Positions 1 to 7,764 of a stretch of 22,145 nt of DNA are shown piece by piece. The DNA is from UBA3103 sp002365855. Its GTDB lineage: Bacteria; Bacillota; Desulfotomaculia; Desulfotomaculales; Pelotomaculaceae. The stretch is taken from NCBI GenBank assembly GCA_030627625.1, contig DAOURR010000041.1:1-22145 (forward strand), read 5' to 3'. A program made the position numbers and the translations under genes. Within the stretch, counting starts at the first letter, position 1. Every line of letters starts with the position of its first letter. Below the pieces are notes generated by a model, which was not told the DNA's origin, made no database searches, and saw nothing but the letters and a program-made list of their open reading frames with translations.

Positions 1-208
1 ATAAGACTGTTTTATTTTTTGGTGCGGTCAGATGAGCCAGGGCCGTATCGTAAGGATGCCGTCTTATTCTATACATTTAACTTTTTTAGGTAGTGGCTTA
101 GTGTCTTGTTTATTTATAAATATGAAATTTCAGCCGGAATGGAAACTTTATTGATGGGACTAAAAATTATGGCGGAATTAAAAGAATTTAGTGCAAGGAG
201 GGTTTGGG

Positions 209-289
209 TTGAAAGCCCTTGTCGTTCAGAGCATGACTATTGTGGCTCCGGGCCTGATCCAAGCGGAGAAGGAGAGAGATTGCGCCTAA
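209..289 (+). pseudogene. 5' remnant of a class-I glutamine amidotransferase gene
   Basis: A good ribosome binding site (AAGGAGG, 195-201) sits 7 nt before a TTG start. The frame reads MKALVVQSMTIVAPGLIQAE and then hits TAA at 287-289, 26 residues in total. This matches the start of the amidotransferase gene at 8939 (MKVLVVQNMTVVAPGLVLEE) at both DNA and protein level, including the TTG start and its upstream GGAGG. Homology fades after about 60-70 nt and nothing amidotransferase-like follows. It is therefore a decayed or recombined fragment of a duplicated gene. It lies in a different frame from the M28 peptidase gene just downstream. A translated leader peptide is possible but less likely. 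Confidence 0.7.
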
Positions 290-327
290 TCTGCAAAGTT
301 GATATGATGAGTTTTAAGGTGATTATT

Positions 328-1332
328 TTGTCATATCTTAATTCTAAACTGATTTATGCTATCGTTCTAATATTACTGATACAAATGACTTTGCCTGGAT
401 GCGGCAGGTATTCCGCGGTAAGTGAACAACAACCTGCGGTTTCTCCAGCAATAAATGAACAGCCGCTCGCGGTCTCCCCGGATGCCGTCAATAACGCGGT
501 CCCTTACTTTGATTCCAACAAGGCTTTTGACTTGCTGGAGGCCCAGTGCGTGCTGGGCACGCGCCATCCGGGAGGGCCAGGTCATGTGGCTGCCAAAGAG
601 TTCTTTTCAGGCTATTTCCGTCAACTGGGCTTGTCCTGTCAGCGGCAGGATTTCATTCACCGCGATAAGCATACGGGAGAAGTCTTAGAACTTAGCAACT
701 TCATCGTGCAAATTGAGGGACGGGACAGTCAGCTTGACCCTTTATTTTTTTGCGCTCACTGGGATACGCGGCCGCGTGCCGACCGGGAAAGTGACCCCCG
801 GCTGACGAGCGTTCCAATTCCCGGCGCCAACGACGGTGCTTCCGGTGTAGCCGTGCTGCTTGAGCTGGCGCGCGTTCTTAAAGGCCACCCACCTCTTCAC
901 CCCGTGTACATAGTCCTGTTTGACGGTGAGGACTATGGCCTCACCAGCGATGAGTACTTCCTGGGGTCGCGGCATTTCGCCGCGAATTTGCCGGCGCCGT
1001 GTTTCGCCGCGGGTATTCTCCTTGATATGGTGGGCGACAAACAGCTCCAATTCCCTATAGAAGGTTTTTCAGCAGCCCGCCAGCCCGAGCTGGTTGAGGC
1101 CGTGTGGGGGCGCGCTCAAGCCCTGGGGCTGTCTGAGTTTGTCAATAGCACAGGTCCGTATATCTATGATGACCACATACCCCTGCTCGATGCAGGTATC
1201 CCTGCCATAAACATTATTGACTTTGACTACCCGTACTGGCATACCCTGCGCGACCTGCCGGAGGAGTGCTCGGCCCAAAGCCTGAACGTCACAGGGCGGT
1301 TACTGTTGGATCTCGCAGTCAATGGACTTTAG
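328..1332 (+). CDS. Lipoprotein M28-family zinc peptidase / glutaminyl cyclase-like
   Basis: About 334 residues with a lipoprotein signal: a hydrophobic stretch (YAIVLILLIQ) then lipobox LPGC, with the lipidated Cys at residue 25, so it acts on the outer membrane face. M28 zinc-site motifs follow in order: HWD (144-146), GANDGASG with Asp169, DGED with Glu201, LLDMVGD with Asp233, and WHT with His305. The DDHIPLLDAGIP and GSRHFA segments resemble the glutaminyl-peptide cyclotransferase branch of M28, so it is either an aminopeptidase or a cyclase. Start choice: TTG at 328 has AAGGTG 6 nt upstream. ATG at 304 or 307 is possible but lacks an SD. The open frame extends back to 106, but that stretch crosses the amidotransferase remnant and is not signal-like. 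Confidence 0.85.
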   Translation: MSYLNSKLIYAIVLILLIQMTLPGCGRYSAVSEQQPAVSPAINEQPLAVSPDAVNNAVPYFDSNKAFDLLEAQCVLGTRHPGGPGHVAAKEFFSGYFRQLGLSCQRQDFIHRDKHTGEVLELSNFIVQIEGRDSQLDPLFFCAHWDTRPRADRESDPRLTSVPIPGANDGASGVAVLLELARVLKGHPPLHPVYIVLFDGEDYGLTSDEYFLGSRHFAANLPAPCFAAGILLDMVGDKQLQFPIEGFSAARQPELVEAVWGRAQALGLSEFVNSTGPYIYDDHIPLLDAGIPAINIIDFDYPYWHTLRDLPEECSAQSLNVTGRLLLDLAVNGL

Positions 1333-1373
1333 CAGTATGCTGGTAAAAGAATATTTTTTAAGGGACCCGTTTA

Positions 1374-1413
1374 TTGAAGCATAGCTTTGCCGCAAGGCAG
1401 AACTGTGCTTCAA
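1374..1413. repeat. 40-nt near-perfect hairpin with GCAA tetraloop
   Basis: Arms TTGAAGCATAG (1374-1384) and CTGTGCTTCAA (1403-1413) pair over 11 positions with one G-T. After a C-A mismatch, TTTGCC pairs with GGCAGA around a GCAA loop. No T-tract follows on either strand, so a standard terminator is not supported. It lies 42 nt after the M28 stop and may be a transcript-end or stability structure. The rest of 1333-1599 shows no gene; it is AT-rich towards 1450-1510. Confidence 0.6.
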
Positions 1414-1599
1414 ATGTTAGAGGGCCGCTGCAGGACGCTTATAAATGGAATAATTAAACAATAGTTTTCAGGCTAATATAATGTTATTGATAAAAAATTT
1501 TTCGTTTTACAGGGAAGAAGTTTTCAAAGTATTGTCTGAACATTTCCGGCTCCTGTGGCGTCTAACCAGTATAGTATTTTTCGAAGGGTGGCTTTGCAC

Positions 1600-2724
1600 T
1601 TGAAAAAGAGGTTGTTAATCGTTACCGGAGCCATTGTCTTACTTATTGCCCTGTCTACAGCGGTATTTGCGGACGCTCCGGTCAAGCTGGTTGTCAACGG
1701 TCAAATGATTGAAACAGACGTAGCCCCGCAAATCACCGGTGACAGGGTTATCGTGCCGGTGCGCTGGGTTGCCGAGGCTCTCGGCGCCAAAGTGGAGTGG
1801 CAGGGGCAGAGCAGGAGCGTGCTTATAGACATGCCCGGCCTGGCTTCGCTGCAAAACCAGGTCAAGCAATTAGAGGCTGCGCTTGCGCCTGCCGGACCGC
1901 AGGAAGCAGTGGAGACCTGGGCCAGGGGAGTCAAAAGCCGCAACGGGGCGCTGCAGTACGCCGTGCTGTCGCCGGAGCTGAAAGAGCAGAAACGTCTGGA
2001 ATTTGAGGGTATGAACTGGGTGACCGGCACTTCCAGCCCCTGGGTTGAATCTTACAGGATTGAGGACAAAGCCCAAGGGGAGGCGGAATGGGAGTACGCT
2101 GTCAGCTTTGAGTTCGCGTCTTCCACCGGGCCTGCCGGTTCGTACACGTCAATAGTCACTGCCAGGCAGTACGGGCAGAGCTGGTACGTATCACAGATTA
2201 ATGACGACAATTATTTGACTGAGCAGTTAAAAGAGCAGGTAAGAGGTTTTCTTAATAAAAAATATGGCAGCCACTACCGGGTGGAGGGCATAGAACTGGA
2301 GCTTTTGTCCTACAAAGCAGAAGGAACCGTGGCAGAAGCTGAATTCTTAACCAAAGTCATCACCGTTATGAACTGTGATACTCCGTCAGATTGGCCCCCA
2401 CAAATGGGAAGGATCAACTACCTGGCTGAAAACCAGGAGAAGTTATCTCCAGAGATACTGCAGGTAGTAAAGGACAAAATAGAGTTTTGGGATCTTGAGC
2501 TGCGGCAGTATATAGGTATTCCCGGTGAAAATAACGAGTTTTTGAAAGTTACAGCAGATATCGATGGGCTGGGTATGATCAAAGAGGATACTGTTAAACT
2601 CTACTCTGAAGAGCCGGAAGGAACGTACGTTTTAGTCAGGGAAGAGGACTGGCCGGCATTTAAGACAGCCGAAGAGCTGATCCAGATGGGCTATGATGAG
2701 ATGCGGCAGTTGGCCGGGGAATAA
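1600..2724 (+). CDS. Secreted copper-amine-oxidase N-domain protein
   Basis: About 374 residues. Start TTG at 1600 is preceded by GAAGGGTGG (1583-1591) at 8 nt; an in-frame GTG at 1555 has no signal peptide logic. The N-terminus is a clear signal peptide (KKR, hydrophobic core, cleavage after VFA). Mature residues about 28-80 form a copper amine oxidase N-terminal domain: VKLVVNGQMIETDVAP, then RVIVPVRWVAEALGAKVEW. In Firmicutes this domain is a wall- or surface-associated module, not an oxidase. The remaining ~280 residues are unrecognised; they start with a helix (QNQVKQLEAAL) and a region (VETWARGVKSRNGALQYAVL) that looks like an NTF2-like fold. The role is unknown, probably extracytoplasmic binding. 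Confidence 0.85.
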   Translation: MKKRLLIVTGAIVLLIALSTAVFADAPVKLVVNGQMIETDVAPQITGDRVIVPVRWVAEALGAKVEWQGQSRSVLIDMPGLASLQNQVKQLEAALAPAGPQEAVETWARGVKSRNGALQYAVLSPELKEQKRLEFEGMNWVTGTSSPWVESYRIEDKAQGEAEWEYAVSFEFASSTGPAGSYTSIVTARQYGQSWYVSQINDDNYLTEQLKEQVRGFLNKKYGSHYRVEGIELELLSYKAEGTVAEAEFLTKVITVMNCDTPSDWPPQMGRINYLAENQEKLSPEILQVVKDKIEFWDLELRQYIGIPGENNEFLKVTADIDGLGMIKEDTVKLYSEEPEGTYVLVREEDWPAFKTAEELIQMGYDEMRQLAGE

Positions 2725-2753
2725 GTTGAACAGCTAAATACTGGATAAAAACG

Positions 2754-2794
2754 AAACCACCCGGGTGCCTATACTGGACCTGGGTGGTTTTTTT
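2754..2794 (+). terminator. Intrinsic terminator after the CuAO-N gene
   Basis: AAACCACCCGGGT (2754-2766) pairs with ACCTGGGTGGTTT (2778-2790) with one G-U, and a run of T (2788-2794) follows. It ends the plus-strand gene and sits just before the end of the convergent ktrB-like gene. Confidence 0.9.
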
Positions 2795-2833
2795 GGAGGA
2801 GTTCAGTAAAATAAGAGAGTTCAATAAAAGTAT

Positions 2834-4213
2834 TTAACCGATAATGATATGCTCCTTCACGTAATGGTACCTGTCGTCCGGGCGCCGCTTCTTAAATAAG
2901 AGCAACAATGAAACAATACCTATACGCCCAATGAACATGAGAAAAATAATGACCGACTTGCCGGTGGTGGAGAGTTCCGGCGTTATTCCCATGGAAAGGC
3001 CGGTCGTGCCGAACGCTGAGCAGACTTCAAAAAGTATTTCCGTGACGGAAAAGCTTTCAATAGCTGAAAGTGCTATTACAGCAATGGATACCAGCATCAC
3101 AGCCAAAAAAAATACCGTAAGCGCTTTCATGATATCTTCCTGAAAAAGTTCTCTGCGAAATACTTTAACGCTTGTCCTTCCCCGTAGTACAGATACCAGG
3201 CTGAGCACCAGCACGGCAAAGGTGGTGGTGCGGATGCCGCCGCCGCAGCTGCTGGGAGAAGCCCCGATAAACATCAACAGGCAAAAAAACAGCAAAGTAG
3301 CCTGCTGAAAGACGTTTATGTCAATCGTGCTGAATCCGCCGTTTCGCGTTGTCAGGGATTGAAAAAGCGCTACGGAAATCTTTTGATGCCATGGCATATT
3401 GGCTAGGTACCCGGAGAATTCGGTGAACAAAACCATGAAAAAGCCGGCTATTACGAGGGCAGCGAAGGTAATGGTGGTGATTTTTGTGTAAAGAGAAAAC
3501 CGGATCTTTCTTTGTCTGCGCCAGGAGATGATGTTGGAATAGGTTTCCAGCAACACCGGAAAGCCTATAGCCCCGGCAAGCAACAGCAGTCCAATAACAC
3601 TCTGTACCAGATAGTCATGCTGAAAATCCTGCAGGCTGTTTCCGAACAAATCAAACCCTGCGTTTGTAAATCCTGATATGCTGTGAAAAACGCCCAGACC
3701 CAGCGCGTTCGAAAAGGGCAGTTGGTATGTGTTCAAAAAGTGGGTGGTTAGAATTATTGCGCCCAGCAGTTCCAGAAGCAAGGCCACCTTCAGGATAAAA
3801 AGCATCAGGTAAACCATGCCCTGCAGGGTTGTTTGGTTCTGGTCGACCCTGATCATCAACCTTTCGCGGAGGCTGATCTGGTTGCCCCGCAAAACATAAA
3901 CAAGTGTGCCAAGGGTCATGATGCCGATGCCGCCAAACTGCAGTAAGAAGGCGAGGATAACGCCCCCCGCAGGGCTGAAGGTCTCCTTCGTGCTGACGAC
4001 CGTAAGACCGGTTACACTGATGGCGCTGGTAGCCGTAAACAGGGCGTCAATAAAACTGAGCCTCACACCCGGGTTTAAAGAGAAAGGAAGGCTGATCAGA
4101 AACGTCCCTAACATGGCAAACAGCAGGTAGCCAAGTGCGATAATCTGCAGCGGTGAAATTCGAAGCTTTGTATTGACCAAATTCTTGTTTATTATTGACT
4201 TCTGCTTTTCCAA
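2834..4213 (-). CDS. ktrB: KtrB/TrkH-family potassium uptake membrane subunit
   Basis: About 459 residues with eight or more membrane segments, the normal size for KtrB. The four pore loops with selectivity-filter glycines are visible in order: SVTGLTVV, SGFTNAGFD, TRNGGFSTID and FGTTGLSMG. This is the K+-conducting subunit of a Ktr/Trk system, driven by Na+ or H+, and normally needs a KtrA/TrkA nucleotide-binding partner. No such partner lies in the window. The chosen start is TTG at 4213 (LEKQKSIIN) with GGGAG 8 nt upstream; the upstream ATG at 4273 lies in AT-rich sequence without an SD. It is transcribed divergently from mscL, which points to a role in osmotic and turgor homeostasis. Confidence 0.92.
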   Translation of the reverse strand: MEKQKSIINKNLVNTKLRISPLQIIALGYLLFAMLGTFLISLPFSLNPGVRLSFIDALFTATSAISVTGLTVVSTKETFSPAGGVILAFLLQFGGIGIMTLGTLVYVLRGNQISLRERLMIRVDQNQTTLQGMVYLMLFILKVALLLELLGAIILTTHFLNTYQLPFSNALGLGVFHSISGFTNAGFDLFGNSLQDFQHDYLVQSVIGLLLLAGAIGFPVLLETYSNIISWRRQRKIRFSLYTKITTITFAALVIAGFFMVLFTEFSGYLANMPWHQKISVALFQSLTTRNGGFSTIDINVFQQATLLFFCLLMFIGASPSSCGGGIRTTTFAVLVLSLVSVLRGRTSVKVFRRELFQEDIMKALTVFFLAVMLVSIAVIALSAIESFSVTEILFEVCSAFGTTGLSMGITPELSTTGKSVIIFLMFIGRIGIVSLLLLFKKRRPDDRYHYVKEHIIIG

Positions 4214-4320
4214 ACTGCACGCTCCCGTAAAGTTATCATTACCAATTTTATAACGAGATTGAAATAAAAACAAATAGTGACTGATAATTAAGTCTGATGT
4301 AATATTAACTTAAGATTTTT

Positions 4321-4326
4321 TATAAT
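4321..4326 (+). promoter_or_regulatory. Possible -10 element for mscL
   Basis: TATAAT occurs 73 nt upstream of the mscL start in the 185-nt AT-rich gap between the divergent ktrB and mscL genes. No convincing -35 hexamer lies at 16-18 nt, so this is only a weak call. Confidence 0.3.
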
Positions 4327-4398
4327 GATTTCCAGGGTTACAGCAACAAATCATTTTTTTTACCTGTGAATAATTTTTTGTGTAAGGAGGAGAAGTTT

Positions 4399-4833
4399 AT
4401 GTGGAAAGAGTTCAAAGAATTCGCTATGCGCGGGAACATGATCGACCTGGCGGTTGGTCTGGTTATCGGCGCGGCTTTTGGGAAGATCGTTACCTCGTTG
4501 GTCAACGATGTGATTATGCCCCCCATCGGCTTGCTTATGGGGGATGCTGATTTTTCCAACCTGTTTGTTAACCTGTCCGGCCAGACTTATAACACACTTG
4601 CTGAAGCAAAAGAAGCAGGCGCTGCGACCATCAACTACGGTGTCTTTTTTAACACTGTGATTGACTTCTTGATTGTCGGTTTTGTCATTTTTATCATAAT
4701 AAAACAGGTAAACCGGCTGAAGCGCCAGCAGGAAAGCCCTGCCCTTCCCACGACAAAAGAGTGTGGTTTCTGTTTTTCCGCGATTCCCATTAAAGCGTCA
4801 CGCTGCCCTAACTGCACATCAGAGCTGAGCTAA
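4399..4833 (+). CDS. mscL: Large-conductance mechanosensitive channel MscL with zinc-ribbon tail
   Basis: 144 residues. Start ATG at 4399 has AAGGAGG at 8 nt. The N-terminal helix and TM1 (FAMRGNMIDLAVGLVIGAAF, residues 8-27) are the classic MscL signature, followed by the periplasmic loop and TM2 (about 81-104). The channel opens under membrane tension to release solutes on hypo-osmotic shock. The cytoplasmic tail carries CGFC (122-125) and CPNC (136-139), a four-cysteine zinc ribbon, in place of the plain charged helix of the E. coli protein. It is divergent from ktrB, so uptake of K+ and emergency solute release are encoded side by side. Confidence 0.95.
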   Translation: MWKEFKEFAMRGNMIDLAVGLVIGAAFGKIVTSLVNDVIMPPIGLLMGDADFSNLFVNLSGQTYNTLAEAKEAGAATINYGVFFNTVIDFLIVGFVIFIIIKQVNRLKRQQESPALPTTKECGFCFSAIPIKASRCPNCTSELS

Positions 4834-4857
4834 GCCTAACAACGTGTTCCTGAACCG

Positions 4858-4911
4858 TGGGACAGGGGGACAGGTCCCTTGTCCCAGGCCCTGAACAAAT
4901 CCCTGAACAAA
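4858..4911. repeat. GGGACA/TGTCCC hairpin repeat plus 11-nt direct repeat
   Basis: TGGGACA (4858-4864) pairs with TGTCCCA (4880-4886). Its right part, 4867-4888, is identical over 22 nt to 7671-7692. CCCTGAACAAA then occurs twice (4889-4899 and 4901-4911). The block lies between convergent mscL and the lipoprotein gene and may serve as a bidirectional transcription end, although no T-tract is present. Confidence 0.6.
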
Positions 4912-4922
4912 AACAAACATAC

Positions 4923-5378
4923 TTATTTTTGAGAGCTTGAGCCAAAAGCCTTTGTGGTATTATATACTTTTCCGTTATCTGTCCAGGTGATCATGCAGCT
5001 TTCAATTACCTGACCCATGTCAGTGATTTGCTTTTTGGTTAAATCCTTAGTGTCAATCTGTATCTTTCCTTCAAGCGTTATAAAGTCGTTTGGTTTGAAT
5101 ACTGTTATTTTCTTACTGATCGGCCCGTTTTGGCTTAAGATCCTGCCGCTGAAATTACTGTTGATTTTTAGCAGTACGCATACGTTTTCCAGGTCTCTTT
5201 TTTCAATATTGACCAGGGAAAACTTATAACTGTACTCCTGAAGGTCCGGGCTGCCGTCCAGACCTCCCATCCCGGACGTCATGTCGAATTGCCAGGGTTG
5301 CCTTTCTGTCTGAGGGGTGGCGCATCCTGCCGTAAAAAGCAAAGCGACAAGAACCAGCGCCAGGCAAGTTTTTTTCAA
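4923..5378 (-). CDS. Small lipoprotein of unknown function
   Basis: About 151 residues. Start TTG at 5378 follows GGGAGGTG at about 6 nt. The N-terminus (LKKTCLALVLVALLFTAGC) is a textbook lipoprotein signal with the lipidated Cys at residue 19. The remaining ~130 residues look like a single beta-rich domain (YSYKFSLVNIEKRDLENVCVLLKIN, then IQIDTKDLTKKQITDMGQ). This is reminiscent of FxLYD-type extracellular domains, but I cannot assign a family. The frame is open further upstream to 5474, but that part has no SD and would bury the signal. Predicted to be anchored outside the membrane; role unknown. Confidence 0.75.
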   Translation of the reverse strand: MKKTCLALVLVALLFTAGCATPQTERQPWQFDMTSGMGGLDGSPDLQEYSYKFSLVNIEKRDLENVCVLLKINSNFSGRILSQNGPISKKITVFKPNDFITLEGKIQIDTKDLTKKQITDMGQVIESCMITWTDNGKVYNTTKAFGSSSQK

Positions 5379-5580
5379 GTCATACACCTCCCAAGAAGTC
5401 CATGATATCTTCTTTATTCTCAAAGTAAGATCCTTTAAAAAATAACGAAAAGTTTTTATCCCCTTGCTGCGCAAACCTGTAAGCTTAGAGGTTATTTTTT
5501 CTAGATTTTATGTACTTTGAGGTCATGCGGTATTTTGACGAAATAAACAAAATATTACTAAAATATACCTCTAAATTATA

Positions 5581-5609
5581 TTTACAGTAGGACTATAGGC
5601 TTATACAAT
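5581..5609 (+). promoter_or_regulatory. Sigma-A-type promoter for the riboswitch-controlled gene
   Basis: TTTACA (5581-5586), a 17-nt spacer, then TACAAT (5604-5609). Transcription would start near 5616, about 25 nt before the first aptamer and 356 nt before the coding start. Confidence 0.6.
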
Positions 5610-5640
5610 ATGTATACAAGCTAAATATGTCATTTTTTTT

Positions 5641-5710
5641 CATTGGAGCAATGAAGGCCCGGTTTCAGATGGACGCTTAACCGGGCAGGAGCAGGTAGCG
5701 TAACCGGCCT
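5641..5710 (+). promoter_or_regulatory. Cyclic di-GMP-II riboswitch aptamer 1
   Basis: The segment matches what I recall of the c-di-GMP-II class: AATGAAGGCCCGGTTTCAGA (5650-5669), GGACGCTT, a small internal stem, then GGTAGCGTAACCGGCC (5694-5709). ACGCT pairs with AGCGT. The 5' CCGGTT can pair with the 3' AACCGG to form the class-defining pseudoknot. The 3' pseudoknot strand is also the 5' arm of the terminator at 5702-5737. Ligand binding should therefore block termination, giving an ON switch at high c-di-GMP. The logic is inferred; the aptamer match is direct. Confidence 0.78.
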
Positions 5711-5737
5711 TGAGGTACCAGGGCCGGTTTTGTGTTT
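5702..5737 (+). terminator. Terminator overlapping c-di-GMP-II aptamer 1
   Basis: AACCGGCC (5702-5709) pairs with GGCCGGTT (5722-5729), followed by TTTTGTGTTT. Its left arm is part of the aptamer pseudoknot, so aptamer folding and termination are mutually exclusive. Confidence 0.75.
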
Positions 5738-5861
5738 AATCTTGTATAAAGGAGTGGGTGCCAGAAGAAAAGGTGCTTTAAGCGATTACATTGTTGTGTG
5801 GACATGCTTTGTGAATGTTACGACTCTAGTGTTTCAACTAGCCAAATTAAATTAATGCGAC

Positions 5862-5936
5862 AAAGTCGGGAAGCTTTGATGCCCGGCCTAAATCTGGACA
5901 CTTGGGCAGCGAGGAGCTGGTAGTATAACCGGCCCT
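5862..5936 (+). promoter_or_regulatory. Second, divergent cyclic di-GMP-II-type aptamer
   Basis: CCCGGCCTAAATCTGGACACTT (5882-5903) and GGTAGTATAACCGGCC (5919-5934) line up with aptamer 1 and with the c-di-GMP-II consensus (TTTAAATTGGGCACTT ... AGTAGTGCAACCG). A CGAC-AAA-GTCG hairpin precedes it (5858-5868). It is less regular than aptamer 1: ACACT/AGTAT has a C-A mismatch and the pseudoknot pairing is shifted. No terminator follows. The coding start is only 36 nt downstream, so any control would be on translation or RNA stability. The 124 nt between the two aptamers holds no gene. Confidence 0.6.
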
Positions 5937-5971
5937 GTTAGAAAAAATCAAATGTGAGAGGTGTAAAACAA

Positions 5972-7555
5972 TTGTTAAGAAGAAAGTTTGCGAAATTTAC
6001 GAGTATGCTCTTGATTATTCTTTTATCAGGTTTAGTTACTGCGGGGGTAGCACTTGCTGATCAGGTAAAAGCAGATGCTATAGTTGCAACTGCTTTCTCA
6101 CAAGACCGTTGGGTGGAAATAACAAGTGAACCCGGCCAAACTTGGGATGCTGTGGTAGGAGTATATATAAATGATGTCGGTCAGCAAACTACCTTCCCGG
6201 TTTTAGGTAGTATTACTTCTGATAATGCCGCAGCAAGTTTATCTAAGACTGAATTTAGTATTAATGATTATTCTTCTGTTGATACTGTTACTGTAAGTGG
6301 GACAGCTCCCAATATAATAAATGTCTATGAATATAAAGTGACATTCACCGTCACTAATAATGCGCCTAATCTTGGTGGTAATCCTCCATCCGATTGGGCT
6401 GGTATTAGATTAAATGTTACTGAACCATCAACCCCTGCTGACACGACTGCTCCCACGGGCAGCATCACCATCAACAGCAATGCGACCTACACCAACAACA
6501 CCAATGTCACTTTAAACCTGTCGGCCACCGATAACATAGGGGTTACGGGTTACCGTGTAGCCGATGGTACTGATGCATCTGGAGGTAATGTGGTTCCGGT
6601 AGTTCCGGGTGTAACACCGTTCAGCACTGACATTGCCTATACTTTACCAACTGGCGATGGCACTAAAACGGTGGCTGTACAGTATAGGGATGAGTCCGGC
6701 AACTGGTCTCAGAACTATACGGATAGTATCATACTTGACCAGACCGATCCTACACTTGCCTGGGGAACTCCTAACCCAGCGCCAAATGCGGCGGGCTGGA
6801 ACAACACTCCGGTAAGCATCTCCTACACTACAGACGACAACCTGTCAGGTGTTGCCTCCGCTATACCAATTAGCCCGCTGGTGTTCGGCACTGAGGGTGA
6901 AGCTCAAATTAAGAATGTCACAGTCACTGACAACGCAGGAAACAGCGCCACCTTTACTTCTCCGGCGGTCAGTATAGACTGGACAGCACCAACGGTGGAA
7001 TTCGGCTCACCCCAGGATTCTGTCTACATCCTAAACTCAACTGCATCGGTCTCCTGGACAGCAAGTGACAACATTTCCGGCCTTGCCACCCCTACCAGCG
7101 GAAGCTTAAACCTTGATACAAGCAGTGTAGGCAGTAAATACGTTGAAGTAACTGCTACTGACAATGCTGGTAATACACAAACCTATCGTTTTAACTACAA
7201 AATTGAATATAATTTCGGTGGAATTCTCCAGCCGATAAACAGTGATGGTTCCAGCGTTTTCAAAGCCGGCAGTACTGTGCCTGTTAAATTCCAACTGACC
7301 GATGCTAATGGGGCCTTTGTCTCAAACGCTGTGGCAACAATAAAATATGCTAAGCTATCTAATGAAGTTTTTGCAGAAGATGTTGAGGCTATATCAACCA
7401 GTGCTGCCACTACCGGTAGCAATTTCAGGTATGATACGACAGCCAACCAGTACATCTTTAACCTGAGTACCAAGGGATTGACCGCAGGTACTTACCGTCT
7501 TACTATTACCCTAAATGATGGAACCACGCAAACAGTTCAAATAGGTCTTAAATAG
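5972..7555 (+). CDS. Exported Ig-like / PxKF-domain surface protein
   Basis: About 527 residues. Start TTG at 5972 has GAGAGGTG 8 nt upstream; the in-frame GTG at 5954 overlaps that SD. A signal peptide (LRRKF, hydrophobic LLIILLSGLVTAGV, cleavage after ALA) is followed by a ~130-residue beta-rich domain. Then come at least three bacterial Ig-like repeats introduced by DTTAPTGSITI, DQTDPTLAWG and DWTAPTVEFG, each containing a DNIG/DNLSG or DNAGN turn. The C-terminal ~120 residues form a PxKF domain (GSTVPVKFQLTD, with a GTYRLTITL end). No LPXTG, S-layer or membrane anchor is visible, so it is secreted or held non-covalently. Tandem c-di-GMP-II aptamers suggest a biofilm or adhesion role. Confidence 0.85.
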   Translation: MLRRKFAKFTSMLLIILLSGLVTAGVALADQVKADAIVATAFSQDRWVEITSEPGQTWDAVVGVYINDVGQQTTFPVLGSITSDNAAASLSKTEFSINDYSSVDTVTVSGTAPNIINVYEYKVTFTVTNNAPNLGGNPPSDWAGIRLNVTEPSTPADTTAPTGSITINSNATYTNNTNVTLNLSATDNIGVTGYRVADGTDASGGNVVPVVPGVTPFSTDIAYTLPTGDGTKTVAVQYRDESGNWSQNYTDSIILDQTDPTLAWGTPNPAPNAAGWNNTPVSISYTTDDNLSGVASAIPISPLVFGTEGEAQIKNVTVTDNAGNSATFTSPAVSIDWTAPTVEFGSPQDSVYILNSTASVSWTASDNISGLATPTSGSLNLDTSSVGSKYVEVTATDNAGNTQTYRFNYKIEYNFGGILQPINSDGSSVFKAGSTVPVKFQLTDANGAFVSNAVATIKYAKLSNEVFAEDVEAISTSAATTGSNFRYDTTANQYIFNLSTKGLTAGTYRLTITLNDGTTQTVQIGLK

Positions 7556-7627
7556 TAAAAATATACCGGGTGTAGCATGTTAATATTAGAAAATATTTAA
7601 TAAACCAAAAAATCAATATTAAGAGCG

Positions 7628-7665
7628 CGCCCCTTGCCGCAGTGATGGCAGGGGCGTTTCTTTTG
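7628..7665 (+). terminator. Intrinsic terminator after the PxKF gene
   Basis: CGCCCCTTGCC (7628-7638) pairs with GGCAGGGGCG (7647-7656) with one bulge, followed by TTTCTTTT. It closes the riboswitch-controlled transcript. Confidence 0.85.
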
Positions 7666-7670
7666 TCTCC

Positions 7671-7692
7671 GGGACAGGTCCCTTGTCCCAGG
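7671..7692. repeat. Second copy of the GGGACAGGTCCC repeat
   Basis: Identical over 22 nt to 4867-4888. It forms its own small hairpin (GGGACA/TGTCCC). It is a short dispersed intergenic repeat. Confidence 0.65.
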
Positions 7693-7764
7693 AGGCAGAG
7701 CGGTCACAGAAGGGACCCCGGTCCTCATATGATATCCAAGGGGATTTTTTCTTGGAGTTGAGGA

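Noticed and set aside
1..67. ATAAGAC ... GTCTTAT inverted ends near the window start
   Set aside because: Seven-base match at a window edge can be chance; no transposase or flanking duplication seen.
106..327. N-terminal extension of the M28 gene
   Set aside because: It would put 74 non-signal residues before a clear lipoprotein signal and crosses the amidotransferase remnant in another frame.
5759..5782. Tiny ORF (7 codons) after AAGGAG between the two aptamers
   Set aside because: SD spacing is too short and the frame is trivial; no support.
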